Source: Arthrobacter sp. efr-133-R2A-120
GTDB taxonomy: Bacteria > Actinomycetota > Actinomycetes > Actinomycetales > Micrococcaceae
Direction: 5' to 3'
Assembly: GCF_030209835.1 (NCBI RefSeq)
Contig: NZ_JARVRF010000038.1
Location: forward strand, 95,906-159,905
Length of the DNA stretch: 64,000 nucleotides
A model generated the notes under the pieces. The model did no database searches. It was not told the DNA's origin and saw only the letters and a program-made list of their open reading frames with translations. The position numbers were made by a program, and so were the translations under genes. This document shows positions 8,302-16,587 of the stretch, in pieces (within the stretch, counting starts at the first letter, position 1; the number at the start of each line of letters is the position of its first letter).

Positions 8302-9320
8302 TTGTCCTGCCCCTTGGTGGTCTTGGGTGTGGCTGAGGCGACTGCGTTGGCTCCCAGGAAACGAACGAAAATGAACGCGACGAGGAAGATGATCAAGAAG
8401 GTGATGGTGGACAGGGCCGCTGCTGAGTTGAATCCCTGACGGATCTGGTCAACCACCAGGATGGACAGCGTTGTTGTGCCGTTCGAGCCCTGGGTCATGA
8501 TGGCCGGGAGGTCATACATACGCAGTGCGTCAAGGACACGGAACAGGACAGCCACCATGAGCGCCGGCTTCACCAGCGGCAAGGTGATCTGGGTGAAACG
8601 CTGCCATGCCGAGGCACCGTCGACCTTCGCGGCTTCGTATACTTCCGCCGGGATGATCTGCAGGCCAGCCAAAATCAGCAGGGCCATGAACGGCGTCGTC
8701 TTCCAAACGTCTGAAATGATGATCGCCCAACGGGCCGGCCATTCGCTGCCTGTCCACAGGATTGCCGTGCCAAAGAGCTTGTTGGCGATTCCGTCGAAAG
8801 CGAAGATGAAGAACCACAGCTTCGCGGTTACGGCCGTTGGAATGGCCCACGGAACCAGGACAGCGGCACGAAGGGCACTGCGGCCGCGGAACGTCCGCGC
8901 CATGATGATGGCCATCCAGAACCCGAGGACCGTCTCCAAGACAACGGTGACCGCCGTAAAGAAGAACGTCGTTCCCACGGCGCTCCAGAATTGGGCGCCA
9001 AGAGTGCCAGGTGCACAGGCTGCGGAGCCACACTGCTGTGCCAACCAGTGGACGAAGTTATCGAAGCCGGCGGGTCCGCCCTGGACGAAGACCTTGGTCA
9101 CCGGATCCAGGCCCTGGTCCTTCTGGAACGCCATGATAATCGCGTTGACCACCGGGTACACGATGACAACGGCGAGCAATACCAAAGCAGGGGAAATCAA
9201 CCAGAACGCCCACCGGCCTTGAGACGTGGCCGCCCGGTCCTGTCCTACTTCTTTTTGAACTTTTTTGGTTTTGGGGCTTGGTGTCTCTGGCGCCCGCTTA
9301 GGCTGCGCAAGGGTGGACAT
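8298..9320 (-). CDS. Carbohydrate ABC transporter permease, MalF type
   Basis: The product has 340 residues. A basic cytoplasmic head of about 35 residues is followed by six membrane helices and a large extracytoplasmic loop containing two cysteines (AQQCGSAACAPG). The EAA loop reads EVYEAAKVDGASAWQRFTQITLPL. It has a strong AAGGAGG ribosome site before ATG 9320. It is the second gene after the binding protein, separated by a 14-bp stem-loop, and overlaps the MalG-type gene by four bases. Confidence 0.94.
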   Translation of the reverse strand: MSTLAQPKRAPETPSPKTKKVQKEVGQDRAATSQGRWAFWLISPALVLLAVVIVYPVVNAIIMAFQKDQGLDPVTKVFVQGGPAGFDNFVHWLAQQCGSAACAPGTLGAQFWSAVGTTFFFTAVTVVLETVLGFWMAIIMARTFRGRSALRAAVLVPWAIPTAVTAKLWFFIFAFDGIANKLFGTAILWTGSEWPARWAIIISDVWKTTPFMALLILAGLQIIPAEVYEAAKVDGASAWQRFTQITLPLVKPALMVAVLFRVLDALRMYDLPAIMTQGSNGTTTLSILVVDQIRQGFNSAAALSTITFLIIFLVAFIFVRFLGANAVASATPKTTKGQDK

Positions 9321-9351
9321 TTCCCCTCCTTCCGGAAATTGATAGCGTGCC

Positions 9352-9391
9352 CCTCGGGCGGCTGGTCGCGTGAAGCGCCAGCCGCCCGAGG
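9352..9391 (-). terminator. Intercistronic stem-loop between binding-protein and permease genes
   Basis: Arms 9352-9365 and 9378-9391 are a perfect 14-bp inverted repeat (CCTCGGGCGGCTGG on the left) with a 12-base loop. There is no U-run, so it is more likely an mRNA 3'-end stabiliser or partial terminator that keeps binding protein in excess over permeases than a full terminator. Confidence 0.75.
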
Positions 9392-9407
9392 TTCACTGTA
9401 GGTGTCG

Positions 9408-10688
9408 CTATTGGCTGGCCGAGTTGATGGCCGTGTCCATATCCGTCATTGCCTGATCGACGGACTTGTCACCCTTGATGGCAGCGTAGGCATTGTCCTG
9501 AATGGCCTTGGTGACTGCTGGGTAGAACGGCGTGACCGGGCGCGGCACGGCATTCTGAATTGAGGTCTTCAGCACCGGAAGGTACGGCAGCTGCTGGACC
9601 AGGGTGGGGTCGTCGTACAAGGAACTCAGGACCGGGGCCAGCGAGCCCTGCGTGGCGTAGAACTTTTCAGTCTCTTCGCTGGTCATGAAGGTCAGGAAGT
9701 CCTTGGCCGTTGCCTTGTGTGCCGAGTAGACGCTGACGGCGAGGTTGTGTCCACCGAGGGATGAGGCGCCAGGGCCGCTCTTACCGGGGAGCGGAGCCAT
9801 GCCGAAGGTGTCCTTCACCTTGGACGAACCGTCCGTCTTGGCGAGGTTGTAGACGTAGGGCCAGTTGCGCAGGAAGAGGAGCTTGCCGTCTTCGAAGGAC
9901 TGCCTGCCCTGTTCCTCCTGGTAGGTGACGCCCTGCGTGGGGATGTTTCCGTTCTTGTAGGCGGTGACCAGGTTGTTGAGGCCAGCCTTGGCGGCCGCAG
10001 AAGTCACCGTCGATTTGCCGTCGTCTCCAACGATCGTGCCGCCGGCCGAGTTGATGGCTTCAGCCGCGTTCACGGTGAGGCCTTCATACTTGGCGAACTG
10101 TCCTGCGTAGCAGTCGATGCCGTGCTGCTTCGCGATGGAGCACATGCTCATCATCTCGTCCCAGGTCTTGGGCGGGGTGGGCACCAGGTCCTTGCGGTAG
10201 TAGAGGATGCCGCCGTCCGAGGTCTGGGGTGCCGCGAACAGCGTGTTGTTGTACGTTGCCGTCTTGACGGTGGCAGGCAGCATCTTGGACGTGTCGATGC
10301 TCATCTTGTCGGTGAGCGGCTGCAGCCAGCCCTTCGCCGCAAACTCGGCGGTCCAGATGACGTCCACGTCAACGACGTCGTAATTGACGTTCTTGGCCTG
10401 GAAGTTCTGGACCAAATCGTCGTGCTGCTGGTCCGCCTGGTCGGACTGCTCCTTGAAGGTGACCTTCTGGTCCGGGTGCGCCGCATTCCACTTATCGACG
10501 AGCGGGCGGACAACGTTGCTGTTGTCTTTGCCCTGGACGTAGGTGATTGGACCACGTCCGTCGAGGTTTGCTGCGGCATCTCCGCCGCTTGAGGCGGTGC
10601 TGCCGCCACCGCCGCCACCACAGGCGGACAGGGACATGGCTAGCACGCCGGCGACAGCTGCCGGCAAAAGGTACTTGCGTGTGTTCAT
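9408..10688 (-). CDS. Extracellular sugar-binding lipoprotein (solute-binding family 1)
   Basis: The product has 426 residues. It has a lipoprotein signal with the lipobox LSACGGGG, the acylated Cys being near residue 23, followed by a Ser/Gly/Ala linker. The mature part is a MalE-type binding fold with VRPLVDKWNAAHPDQKVTF near the start, the VVDVDVIWTAEFAAKGWL block, and AYKNGNIP and ALAVSVYSAHK-like segments. It is the first gene of the transport operon and faces the alpha-glucosidase across the 10776 operator. Trehalose, maltose or another alpha-glucoside is the likely ligand from the neighbouring GH13 enzyme; the exact sugar cannot be read. Confidence 0.94.
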   Translation of the reverse strand: MNTRKYLLPAAVAGVLAMSLSACGGGGGGSTASSGGDAAANLDGRGPITYVQGKDNSNVVRPLVDKWNAAHPDQKVTFKEQSDQADQQHDDLVQNFQAKNVNYDVVDVDVIWTAEFAAKGWLQPLTDKMSIDTSKMLPATVKTATYNNTLFAAPQTSDGGILYYRKDLVPTPPKTWDEMMSMCSIAKQHGIDCYAGQFAKYEGLTVNAAEAINSAGGTIVGDDGKSTVTSAAAKAGLNNLVTAYKNGNIPTQGVTYQEEQGRQSFEDGKLLFLRNWPYVYNLAKTDGSSKVKDTFGMAPLPGKSGPGASSLGGHNLAVSVYSAHKATAKDFLTFMTSEETEKFYATQGSLAPVLSSLYDDPTLVQQLPYLPVLKTSIQNAVPRPVTPFYPAVTKAIQDNAYAAIKGDKSVDQAMTDMDTAINSASQ

Positions 10689-10775
10689 GCTGGGAACTCC
10701 TCAGTGAGTGGACCAGGTATTTCCGCAGTGCGGTTGATGTGGTGAGCCTCACATTAGTAAGCTTCCGGGTAGTAA

Positions 10776-10789
10776 TGCAAGCGTTTACA
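10776..10789. promoter_or_regulatory. LacI-family operator between the divergent transport and glucosidase units
   Basis: TGCAAGCGTTTACA is an imperfect palindrome around a central CG and matches the general LacI/CcpA-type operator shape. It lies 87 bp upstream of the binding-protein gene and 28 bp upstream of the GTG start of the alpha-glucosidase, so one bound dimer could control both. The LacI gene at 5979-7037 is the natural ligand. Confidence 0.8.
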
Positions 10790-10816
10790 CAAAAATGTGT
10801 CATCGAGAGGAATCCA

Positions 10817-12676
10817 GTGCCGCACTCCCCGATCCCAACCCCCGGTTCCAACAATTCCGCGTGGTGGGCCAGCGCCGTCGTCTACCAGATCTATCCCCGC
10901 TCTTTCGCCGATGCCAACGGCGACGGCATGGGCGACCTTGCCGGGGTCACGGCGAAACTGCCCTATCTGCAAAGTTTGGGCGTGGATGCCGTGTGGCTCT
11001 CCCCGTTCTACAAGTCGCCGCAAGCTGACGCCGGATACGACGTGGCGGACTACCGGGCCGTGGATCCCCTCTTCGGCACCCTGGATGACTTCGACGCCAT
11101 GCTGGAGAAGGCACATAGCCTGGGCATCAAAGTGATTGTCGACCTCGTGCCCAACCACACCTCGGACGAGCACGCATGGTTCCGCGAAGCCCTCGCAGCC
11201 GCCCCCGGCTCCCCCGAACGCGAGCGCTACATGTTCCACCCGGGCAAAGACTCCAAGCCGGGTTCCGGGGACGGGGCTTTGGCCCCCAACAATTGGAAAT
11301 CCATCTTCGGCGGCCCTGCGTGGACGCGCCTAACGAACGACGACGGCACTCCCGGCGAGTGGTACCTGCACCTTTTCGATACGAAGCAGCCCGATCTCAA
11401 CTGGGAGAACCCCGAGGTCCATGATGAGATGCGTTCGGTACTTCGCTTTTGGCTGGACCGCGGAGTTGACGGGTTCCGGGTGGATGTTGCCCACGGCCTG
11501 GTCAAAGAAGCCGGATTGCCGGACTGGGACGGCGCTGCCGCCATGGTTGAAGGTGGTTTATCCGCACCAGGCGCCCACAGCGAAGCCGTCGAACCGCACA
11601 CGGCCAGGCTGCACATTGTCCCCGCAGCCGATAACTCCGCCGGGCCCGTCGCGACCGCCGTCGAGCACAAGGTCAAGCCGCCGCTGGACCCGCCGTCGCC
11701 CTTCTTCGACCAGGACGGCGTCCACGAGATCTACCGCGAATGGCACAGAGTCCTCGCCGAGTACGACGGCGACCGCATGCTGGTTGCCGAGGCCTGGGTG
11801 GAGCCTGCTGAGCGCTTGGCCCGGTACGTGCGCAAGGATGAAATGCAGCAGGCCTTCAACTTCGATTTCCTCTTGGCAGGCTGGGACGCGGAGCGCATGG
11901 CGGAGGCAATCGAATCTTCGTTGGACGCGGCGGGATCCGTCGAGGCTCCTTCCACTTGGGTCTTGAGCAACCACGACACGGTCCGACACCCCAGCCGCTT
12001 CGGGCTGGAAGATCCCACCACTTTCCCCAAGGGAATAGCGGCGGAAGACGAACAGCCCGACGCCGCCCTGGGCCTCGCGCGGGCGCGCGCGGCATCCATG
12101 GTGTCGTTCGCCCTGCCTGGCTCGGCCTATTTGTACCAGGGTGAGGAACTCGGCCTTCCGGAGCACACGTCCCTGCCGGCCGAGGCTCGCCAGGACCCAT
12201 CATTCTTCCGTACCAAGGGCGTGGAGCGCGGCCGCGATGGGTGCCGCGTGCCGCTGCCCTGGAAATCCGCGGAACCCGGCTTCGGATTCTCGGAAGCGGC
12301 GTCGGCAGGTACGGGCGGAGCCGGTACTGCCGGTGGAGCGCCTGCGGCGCCCTGGCTGCCCCAGCCCGAAGCGTTCGGCGAGCTGGCGGCGGACGTCCAG
12401 GCCGGCGTCGGGGGCTCCACCCTGGAGCTGTACCGCTCCGTCCTCGCATTCCGCAGGGCCCACGGGCTGGGTTCGGGCACGTTCCAGTGGGCCGAGGAGC
12501 ACGATCCCGCCAACGGAGTCCTGGCCTTCCACAACCGGGACGTGCTGGTAGTGGTCAACATGGGGACTGCAGCTCTCCCCGTACCGGCAGGGCTCCGGGT
12601 GGAGCTGTCCAGCGATGGCGGCTCGGGCGGGGCTTCGATTGTCCCGAACAGCGGGGCGTACATCGTGGCGCTTTAG
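10817..12676 (+). CDS. GH13 alpha-glucosidase (oligo-1,6-glucosidase-like)
   Basis: The product has 619 residues from GTG 10817, with AGAGG a few bases upstream. It hydrolyses alpha-glucosidic bonds in the cytoplasm, releasing glucose from the imported sugar. GH13 blocks appear in order: VVYQIYPRSFADANGDG, VDLVPNHTSDEH, nucleophile Asp in GVDGFRVDVAHG, acid/base Glu in MLVAEAWVEP, and the third Asp in SNHDTVRHPSRF. Two insertions are unusual: about 45 Ala/Pro/His-rich residues after the nucleophile block (near 11540-11700) and an Ala/Gly-rich stretch near 12295-12350. It is divergent from the transport operon and ends at a strong two-way terminator. Confidence 0.94.
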   Translation: MPHSPIPTPGSNNSAWWASAVVYQIYPRSFADANGDGMGDLAGVTAKLPYLQSLGVDAVWLSPFYKSPQADAGYDVADYRAVDPLFGTLDDFDAMLEKAHSLGIKVIVDLVPNHTSDEHAWFREALAAAPGSPERERYMFHPGKDSKPGSGDGALAPNNWKSIFGGPAWTRLTNDDGTPGEWYLHLFDTKQPDLNWENPEVHDEMRSVLRFWLDRGVDGFRVDVAHGLVKEAGLPDWDGAAAMVEGGLSAPGAHSEAVEPHTARLHIVPAADNSAGPVATAVEHKVKPPLDPPSPFFDQDGVHEIYREWHRVLAEYDGDRMLVAEAWVEPAERLARYVRKDEMQQAFNFDFLLAGWDAERMAEAIESSLDAAGSVEAPSTWVLSNHDTVRHPSRFGLEDPTTFPKGIAAEDEQPDAALGLARARAASMVSFALPGSAYLYQGEELGLPEHTSLPAEARQDPSFFRTKGVERGRDGCRVPLPWKSAEPGFGFSEAASAGTGGAGTAGGAPAAPWLPQPEAFGELAADVQAGVGGSTLELYRSVLAFRRAHGLGSGTFQWAEEHDPANGVLAFHNRDVLVVVNMGTAALPVPAGLRVELSSDGGSGGASIVPNSGAYIVAL

Positions 12677-12708
12677 GGGACGTCGTTCCTGACCTTCTTT
12701 CGCACGGA

Positions 12709-12750
12709 AACGGGGCCGACACGCAGCAAGTTGTGCGTGTCGGCCCCGTT
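12709..12750. terminator. Bidirectional terminator
   Basis: Arms 12709-12725 and 12734-12750 form a perfect 17-bp stem (AACGGGGCCGACACGCA on the left) with an eight-base loop. It lies between the convergent ends of the alpha-glucosidase and the helical stress protein. A T-rich stretch is weak on both sides, as is common in actinobacteria. Confidence 0.88.
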
Positions 12751-12799
12751 CTCTAGCCAAAGAGGGTCAGGAAGGCGCCGTAATGATCCGGCGTGGAGC

Positions 12800-13105
12800 C
12801 TACTTGCCGCCCTTGAAGAAGCCGGCGATCTTGGAGCCGAGGCCCTTGGCGTTCTCGGCCACGTCACCAGCGAGGTCCTTGGCGTTGCCGGCAACGTCAC
12901 CCGCGATTTCCTTGGCTTTCTCAGCCACGTCACCCGAGAGGAACTCCTTGACGTGCTCCGCGGCGTCGCCGGCAAATTCCTTCGCATTCCCGACCGCCTC
13001 GCCGGCAAATTCCTTGACGTGCTCAGCGGCATCGCCTGTTGCGTGCTTGGCCTGTTCAGCTGCGGCTTCGGCGCTTTGCTTGATGTTGTTGACTTCTTCG
13101 CTCAT
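12800..13105 (-). CDS. Small amphipathic-helix repeat protein (LEA-like)
   Basis: The product is 101 residues from ATG 13105, which has AAGGAG upstream; a longer open frame to 13249 lacks a site. After a short head the chain is almost entirely 11-residue helical repeats of the form AEHVKEFAGxAxGNAKEFAG and DVAEKAKEIAGDVAGNAKDL, with Lys and Glu/Asp spaced as in group 3 LEA proteins, then a short GLGSKIAGFFKGGK tail. There is no cysteine or aromatic core, so it is probably a desiccation or membrane-stress protein. It lies downstream of the Asp23 operon on the same strand, consistent with a shared envelope-stress role. Confidence 0.8.
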   Translation of the reverse strand: MSEEVNNIKQSAEAAAEQAKHATGDAAEHVKEFAGEAVGNAKEFAGDAAEHVKEFLSGDVAEKAKEIAGDVAGNAKDLAGDVAENAKGLGSKIAGFFKGGK

Positions 13106-13306
13106 GGTTTTCTCCTTGTTCCTGGTCCAAAGTGTTCTGGTCCATCGGCTTGACTCGGACCCAAGGTCCGGTGCCGGCCGGGGCAAGCCCAACCAAAGGG
13201 AAGAGTTCCCCCTACCCTTCAAACTATGGCCCCACGGACACCTCTGCAACGCAAAACGCCCGGGAAAGGAACATGGCTATCCGATTAACAACGGTTGCGT
13301 GTCAGT

Positions 13307-13918
13307 TCAACGAACGCGCTCGGCCTTGCTGAACCTGGTCCTCGCGCCGGCCCCGATATGAATCAACACGGGAGTCTTGCGTCCCACCACTATGTCCAAC
13401 GCCTCCACGAGCCTGGAGACGTCAGCGGCCAGCGTGTGCGGGGAAACGCCTTGACGGGGCTGGACCCTGATCCGGAGCCCGGGACTACCGTTGACCTCGT
13501 AGGTTGCCACCGTGACGCCCGCGAGATCCGTACGTTCCGCGAGGGCCGCCTTGAGCGCCTGTTCGGCAAGGTTCCCGCCGATGCTGACATCGCCGGCGGT
13601 CCGGGCGTCATCGTACTCGGACACGATGAGGTTTGCCCGGCCTTTGCCTTGCTGCGACACCCAGGCCACCATGAGCACGATCACGACAACCAGCACCGCT
13701 GCTGCGGCAACCCAGAGCCAGCTTTCCTCCCGTCCTGGAATGCGGGTCTGCTCAGAGAGGTACTTGGCGTGTTCCCAGAGCCCGGTGGACCAGCCTTGCC
13801 ACCAACTTCCCACGGCGGGAACAGTGGCGAGCAGCATCAGGAGAATGCCGATGGCCAGCAGCTTCAGGCCAAGGATGCCGATCAGGATGCGGTTGAGGAC
13901 GTGCGGAGTGCCGTTCAT
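13307..13918 (-). CDS. AmaP-like membrane protein of the Asp23 operon
   Basis: This 203-residue protein has two membrane helices near residues 10-35 and 65-90, separated by a Trp-rich extracellular segment (SWWQGWSTGLWEHAKYL). The cytoplasmic C-terminal part carries an Asp23-like alpha/beta segment ending in RIRVQPRQGVSPH and LVEALDIVVG. This is the arrangement of AmaP, which anchors Asp23 to the membrane in Firmicutes. It is the last of five genes joined by four-base overlaps, so it is translationally coupled to the others. Confidence 0.82.
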   Translation of the reverse strand: MNGTPHVLNRILIGILGLKLLAIGILLMLLATVPAVGSWWQGWSTGLWEHAKYLSEQTRIPGREESWLWVAAAAVLVVVIVLMVAWVSQQGKGRANLIVSEYDDARTAGDVSIGGNLAEQALKAALAERTDLAGVTVATYEVNGSPGLRIRVQPRQGVSPHTLAADVSRLVEALDIVVGRKTPVLIHIGAGARTRFSKAERVR

Positions 13919-14610
13919 GCCCCGATCACCCCCGACGTAGCGACATTGACACGGACCGAAGGCATGGGCGAAGGGGCCATCTTTTGAAGTTCATCCTCGA
14001 CGGCGGCAAGGACCCGTTCCTCGTGCAAGGGCACGCCCGAGGTGGGACGGACGTTGACCACAACCAGCCGTTGGGAAACCACCACCATGACTTGCTCCTG
14101 GGTGACATTCGCCGCCGTCCGGGCAGCGCGGGCCAGTGCAGAAGCGATGACCTCGTCGTCCACCACAACTCCGGCCCGGGGATCCTCAAGCAAGTGGCGG
14201 GACTTTCGGCCGGGCAGGACCGCGTTCAAGAAGAAAATCAGGCCCACCATGGCCACGACGCCGCCGAGGGAACCGAGCAGCAAAGGGGAAATCCCTCCTG
14301 GCAGGGCGGTGAGCCGTTCAGCAGCCGTCTGCGGATCGATGAGCCACGGTGGTTGGCCAATGGCGCGCAAAGCGGATTCGAGAAGCGCATAGACACAGGC
14401 CGCGATCACAACGGCCGCGGCCAGCCCCGCCATTCCCGCGCGGGAGGAACGGGTCTCGCGCTTGAGGATGCGCCGGAGTCCGACGTCGATGCGGTCGCCG
14501 AAATCGGTGGTCCCTGGTGTCTGGATGCCGGGGGTCTCGCCGTCGGCCGTCTGCGCGTGCGTAGCGTCCGCGTGGCTGCGCCGGGCGTGCGGGGTCTGGG
14601 CGTGGCTCAT
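13915..14610 (-). CDS. DUF6286-type membrane protein of the Asp23 operon
   Basis: The 231-residue product has a His/Thr/Ala-rich disordered head (about 55 residues), two membrane helices (AGLAAAVVIAACVYALLES and SLGGVVAMVGLIFFL) and a cytoplasmic alpha/beta domain with DDEVIASALARAARTAANV and MVVVSQRLVVVNVRPT. That domain resembles the Asp23 fold. It starts within the stop of the preceding gene and ends within the start of the AmaP-like gene. A scaffold role at the envelope is inferred from the operon. Confidence 0.8.
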   Translation of the reverse strand: MSHAQTPHARRSHADATHAQTADGETPGIQTPGTTDFGDRIDVGLRRILKRETRSSRAGMAGLAAAVVIAACVYALLESALRAIGQPPWLIDPQTAAERLTALPGGISPLLLGSLGGVVAMVGLIFFLNAVLPGRKSRHLLEDPRAGVVVDDEVIASALARAARTAANVTQEQVMVVVSQRLVVVNVRPTSGVPLHEERVLAAVEDELQKMAPSPMPSVRVNVATSGVIGA

Positions 14611-14990
14611 CGGACGCGAGCTCCTTCGCTGATGCGTGCGCCGCTGATCCGGATATCCACGCGGCTCAAGGTGGAACCACTGAGTTGGGTGACGCGCTCA
14701 AGAATGGCCGTTTTGGCAGCTACGGCCCGCTCCCAGACCGTGCCCCGATATCCCGCTACCCGCAGGGGGTCCCTGAGGACTTCCGTCAGCGAGGGCACAC
14801 GGATCGGGGCGACAACCGAGAGTGCCAGGAGGCCGTCGTCGTCCGACCATTCGGCCCGGACATCCTGCGCCGAGACACCGAGCGCTTCCGCGGCGGCCGC
14901 CTGGGCCAAAGTGGTGAGGGCCTGGGTGCTGATTCGGTTGTGGCCAGCCAGGGAGACGGCTGGCTGCACAGCCTCAGCCGTGGAACTCAT
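14607..14990 (-). CDS. Short Asp23-like protein
   Basis: This soluble protein of 127 residues is third in the operon, overlapping both neighbours by four bases. It has two helices around ISTQALTTLAQAAAAEALGV, a strand pair around GLLALSVVAPIRV and a C-terminal VDIRISGARI strand. The pattern fits a reduced Asp23/Gls24 domain. No catalytic residues are visible. Confidence 0.75.
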   Translation of the reverse strand: MSSTAEAVQPAVSLAGHNRISTQALTTLAQAAAAEALGVSAQDVRAEWSDDDGLLALSVVAPIRVPSLTEVLRDPLRVAGYRGTVWERAVAAKTAILERVTQLSGSTLSRVDIRISGARISEGARVR

Positions 14991-15178
14991 GACGATGAAC
15001 GGCGGCCGGTGAGGGCATCCAGCACGGTGCGCAGGTCAAGCTTTCCGTCCGCGGCGCGGCCGAGAAGCGCACCGATGCCCATGAAGAGAAGGGCGATGAT
15101 AAAACCCCACAGCCCGAATTGGAAAGCCATAAACGCCACGAAGGCGCCGATCCCGATCCCGACAACAGTCATGCTCAC
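14987..15178 (-). CDS. DUF2273-type small membrane protein
   Basis: This is a 63-residue protein with two closely packed membrane helices (MTVVGIGIGAFVAFMAFQFG and GFIIALLFMGIGALLG) and a basic cytoplasmic tail ending RRSSS. Small two-helix proteins of this kind follow asp23 in Gram-positive operons. It overlaps asp23 and the next gene by four bases each. Confidence 0.82.
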   Translation of the reverse strand: MSMTVVGIGIGAFVAFMAFQFGLWGFIIALLFMGIGALLGRAADGKLDLRTVLDALTGRRSSS

Positions 15179-15648
15179 TGGAGTGGCTCCCTTTCCGATA
15201 ATGCGCCTTTTGTTCCGGCTTTGATGGGCGGAGCGACGTAGACGTCGTTGATCTCAACGTTGACCTCAATGACTTCCAGGCCCACCAACGATTCGACCGC
15301 CCGATAGACGGCCGCGCGGACCTGGTTGGCGACATCATGCAAAGGGTATCCATAGACGGCCACAAGATTGATGTCCACGGCCACCTGGGTTTCTCCGACC
15401 TCGGCGCGGACACCCGCAGCATGGTCCTGGCTGCCGACGGCATCGCGGATGGCTCCGAGGGCGCGCGAAGGAGCCGATCCGAGGGAATAGACACCTGGAA
15501 CAGCCCTGGCGGCAATACCGGCAACCTTGGCGACAGCGGAATCCGAGATCACTGTGCGGCCACTTCCTGCCACCGTTTGCCGGTCCTCGGATACCGGAGC
15601 CCCAACGGCTTCCGGTTCAGGCGCGGTGTAGCTTTCCTGCTGGTCCAT
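15175..15648 (-). CDS. Asp23/Gls24 family envelope stress protein
   Basis: The product has 157 residues. A disordered acidic head of 30 residues precedes the Asp23 domain: GRTVISDSAVAKVAGIAARAVPGV, the VRAEVGETQVAVDINLVAVYGYPL strand pair, and LEVIEVNVEINDVYV. Asp23 proteins form membrane-associated assemblies that protect the envelope under stress. It is the first gene of the operon, with a GGGGAGG ribosome site, and the promoter must lie in the 300-bp gap to its right. A TAGGGT hexamer about 30 bases upstream of the start could be a -10, though no good -35 accompanies it. Confidence 0.93.
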   Translation of the reverse strand: MDQQESYTAPEPEAVGAPVSEDRQTVAGSGRTVISDSAVAKVAGIAARAVPGVYSLGSAPSRALGAIRDAVGSQDHAAGVRAEVGETQVAVDINLVAVYGYPLHDVANQVRAAVYRAVESLVGLEVIEVNVEINDVYVAPPIKAGTKGALSEREPLQ

Positions 15649-15951
15649 TTAGCCCTCCCCTTCTCTTGAGTACCACCCTAGCGCTTGGCCAAGACAAGGC
15701 GGAGACAAGCCGGCCGTCGCCGTGAGATTCTGCTGGATCACTCCGAGTCGTGTAGGTGGCCGGCCGCGTGATTCCAAGGCTCCGGGGTTTGTCCATTCGA
15801 GTGATTGAGCAGAATCCGTCGCGTAGGCGTGAAAATGGCGCGTGCGCATGGATATATTCGCCCTTTTAGGCACAAACTGAATAACCCCAGGCTTTTCCAC
15901 TGCAGGTTAAATGAAGAAAAGCGCCAGTTCCGAAGAACTGACGCTTCCCAG
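15649..15951. other. Non-coding stretch upstream of asp23
   Basis: This 303-bp gap holds the asp23 promoter region on its left and the tRNA terminator (15919-15946) on its right. Short open frames here lack ribosome sites and familiar sequence. I see nothing else that I can name. Confidence 0.6.
15919..15946 (-). terminator. Intrinsic terminator of the tRNA cluster
   Basis: Read on the minus strand, the arms pair 11 of 12 bases around a TTCG tetraloop, and the stem is followed by TTTTCTT. It starts six bases after the encoded CCA end of tRNA-Phe, the last gene of the cluster. Confidence 0.9.
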
Positions 15952-16027
15952 TGGTGGCTCCGACCGGCGTCGATCCGGTGACCTTTCGATTTTCAGTCGA
16001 ACGCTCTACCAACTGAGCTACAGAGCC
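15952..16027 (-). tRNA. tRNA-Phe (GAA)
   Basis: A full cloverleaf can be drawn: acceptor GGCTCTG paired to CGGAGCC with wobble, anticodon loop CTGAAAA with GAA, and a canonical T-loop. The CCA end is encoded (15952-15954). It is the last gene of a three-tRNA cluster and is followed at once by a terminator. Confidence 0.95.
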
Positions 16028-16077
16028 TTAGGTGACAATGTCACCATGATTGCCGGAATTCCTTCCGGCAATCAAAG

Positions 16078-16151
16078 CGACCCTGACGGGACTTGAACCC
16101 GCGACCTCCGCCGTGACAGGGCGGCGCGCTAACCAACTGCGCTACAGGGCC
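16078..16151 (-). tRNA. tRNA-Asp (GTC)
   Basis: The cloverleaf has acceptor GGCCCTG paired with CAGGGTC, anticodon loop CTGTCAC with GTC, a GGTTCAAGTCC T-arm and discriminator G, as expected for Asp. CCA is not encoded. Confidence 0.95.
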
Positions 16152-16251
16152 TTGCTTGTAGTATCTCTACTACGCTTGCAGTATCTCTACCGCTTTTTTC
16201 AAGGCTTCCAGCTTACCAGACTTTTCAGCCTGACTTGACCAGTTCCTTGCG

Positions 16252-16324
16252 TACCCCCAACGGGATTCGAACCCGTGCCGCCGCCGTGAAAGGGCGGTGT
16301 CCTAGGCCGCTAGACGATGGGGGC
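16252..16324 (-). tRNA. tRNA-Glu (TTC)
   Basis: The cloverleaf has acceptor GCCCCCA paired with TGGGGGT, the ATCGTCTAGCGGCCTAGGAC D-arm typical of tRNA-Glu, and anticodon loop CTTTCAC with TTC. CCA is not encoded. It is the first gene of the cluster; the promoter should lie just to its right, where a TTGACC hexamer occurs on the minus strand. Confidence 0.95.
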
Positions 16325-16446
16325 CTGGAACAATCCGAATTCGCGACGGTCAACAACGCTATGCGTTTACCGCTTCTCGCTCGTCCGAACTGGACTCTAA
16401 AACTTTAGAGCATAGTCGGGGATATTCCCAAATCGCACGTCGCGGA

Positions 16447-16482
16447 ACGCAAACCAGGACGCAAACCAGAACGCAAACCGGC
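16447..16482. repeat. Short tandem repeat, 12 bp x 3
   Basis: ACGCAAACC recurs at 16447, 16459 and 16471, giving a 12-bp period with small changes in the spacer. It lies between the tRNA-Glu gene and the EamA gene. It may be a simple slippage repeat. Confidence 0.7.
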
Positions 16483-16587
16483 CTCAACACCCGGTTCAAA
16501 TCCACTGCACCAGAGTTGGCGGTTTCTTGTTGAAAGACGTCCGAATTCCGCCAGTCCGTGGTGCCCCTCGCGGGCTAGATTGGCATC

